A stretch of DNA of 5,120 bases from an uncultured Alcaligenaceae bacterium (GTDB taxonomy: Bacteria; Pseudomonadota; Gammaproteobacteria; Burkholderiales; Burkholderiaceae_B): the NCBI GenBank assembly GCA_937908115.1, contig CALEQZ010000049.1, forward strand, positions 1 through 5,120, read 5' to 3'. Within the stretch, counting starts at the first letter, position 1; each line of letters opens with the position of its first letter. This document shows positions 4,776-5,120 of the stretch, piece by piece. A program made the position numbers and the translations under genes. The notes below the pieces were generated by a model. The model had not been told where the DNA came from, did not search any database, and saw nothing but the letters and a program-made list of their open reading frames with translations.

Positions 4776-5081
4776 GTGGCGGCTGGGAACTCATTGGCGA
4801 AGGCGTTGAAGACAGTTAGAAAGGCGCGTGGCTTGAGCCAGGAAGCCTTCTCTGACGTGTCCAGCCGTACCTATATGAGTACCCTGGAGCGCGACCTGAA
4901 AAGCCCGACCCTGCACAAGTTGACCGAGCTGTGCGAGGTGATGGAGATCCACCCGCTCACGCTGCTGACGCTGGCCTTTGCGGGCGACAGCCCGCGCAAG
5001 GCCGACGAGCTGCTGGCGCAGGTGCGCCGGGAGCTGGAGGCGGTGTTGAGCGAACGCGATGCGGCGAAGCCGCGCGCGTGA
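4776..5081 (+). CDS. XRE family helix-turn-helix transcriptional regulator
   Basis: A 101-residue protein with a lambda-repressor/Cro-type HTH at about 6-64. The run is SLAKALKTVRKARGLSQEAF (6-25), turn, SSRTYMSTLERDLKSPTLHK (29-48) holding the recognition helix, then LTELCEVMEIHPLTLLTLAF (49-68). The SRTYMSTLERDLKSPT pattern resembles small XRE regulators of mobile elements and, more distantly, restriction-modification controller proteins. A charged helical tail (72-101) may aid dimerisation. The start is GTG at 4776: an in-frame TAG stands directly before it (4773-4775), GAGGGA (4762-4767) is 8 nt upstream, and the next Met (34) would remove half the HTH. It is the only rightward gene and diverges from the DUF2958 gene across a 240-bp intergenic region carrying a palindrome, so it probably regulates both directions. 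The targets are inferred. Confidence 0.9.
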   Translation: MAAGNSLAKALKTVRKARGLSQEAFSDVSSRTYMSTLERDLKSPTLHKLTELCEVMEIHPLTLLTLAFAGDSPRKADELLAQVRRELEAVLSERDAAKPRA

Positions 5082-5089
5082 TGCGGTGA

Positions 5090-5110
5090 TGTGCTGCGAA
5101 CAGCAGCACA
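5090..5110 (+). terminator. Stem-loop after the XRE gene
   Basis: TGTGCTG (5090-5096) and CAGCACA (5104-5110) form a perfect 7-bp stem with a 7-nt loop, starting 8 nt past the stop codon. No T-run follows within the window, so it may be a partial or Rho-assisted terminator, or a site belonging to the next gene. Confidence 0.35.
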
Positions 5111-5120
5111 GCGCCCCGCC

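Overview
The window is about 65% GC and reads as the replication and partition backbone of an integrative and conjugative element (ICE), or a related conjugative plasmid, from a high-GC beta- or gammaproteobacterium (Pseudomonas, Xanthomonas, Stenotrophomonas or Burkholderia type). The gene set (S26 TraF-like peptidase, DUF2840, small ribbon-helix-helix protein, ParA, RPA-type RepA, small HTH_17 protein, DUF2285, DUF2958, XRE regulator) resembles the backbone of Tn4371-like ICEs. That comparison is from memory of family content and was not searched. No integrase, att site, tRNA, IS or CRISPR array is visible.

Layout: eight genes run leftward. From right to left they are a DUF2958 protein (4535-4185), a 309-bp non-coding gap, a DUF2285 protein (3875-3114), a small HTH_17/AlpA-like protein (3030-2749), repA (2722-1865), a 250-bp origin-like region (1612-1864), then parA (1611-973), a ribbon-helix-helix protein (976-692), a DUF2840 protein (695-162) and the N-terminus of a TraF-like S26 peptidase (165 to the left edge). 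The last four overlap one another by 4 bp (ATGA), so they are almost certainly one translationally coupled operon. A single XRE-type regulator gene runs rightward (4776-5081), divergent from the DUF2958 gene.

The most informative DNA is non-coding. Between repA and parA are three copies of a 17-19 bp iteron at 23-24 bp spacing, two near-matches to the DnaA box, an AT-rich stretch with three AAGTTAG-core 9-mers, and two inverted repeats. This looks like an oriV next to a centromere/operator for the ParA and ribbon-helix-helix pair. Upstream of the XRE gene, a perfect 12-bp palindrome sits inside overlapping divergent promoter candidates. An imperfect 11-bp stem could mask the ribosome binding site of the HTH_17 gene just upstream of repA.

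How the parts may work together (inference): RepA acts at the iterons to let the excised circle replicate, ParA and the ribbon-helix-helix protein stabilise it, TraF matures a conjugation component, and the XRE, HTH_17 and DUF2285 proteins regulate the module. All of it is genes of known families. The novelty lies in the uncharacterised DUF2840, DUF2958 and DUF2285 proteins and in the cis-acting sites.
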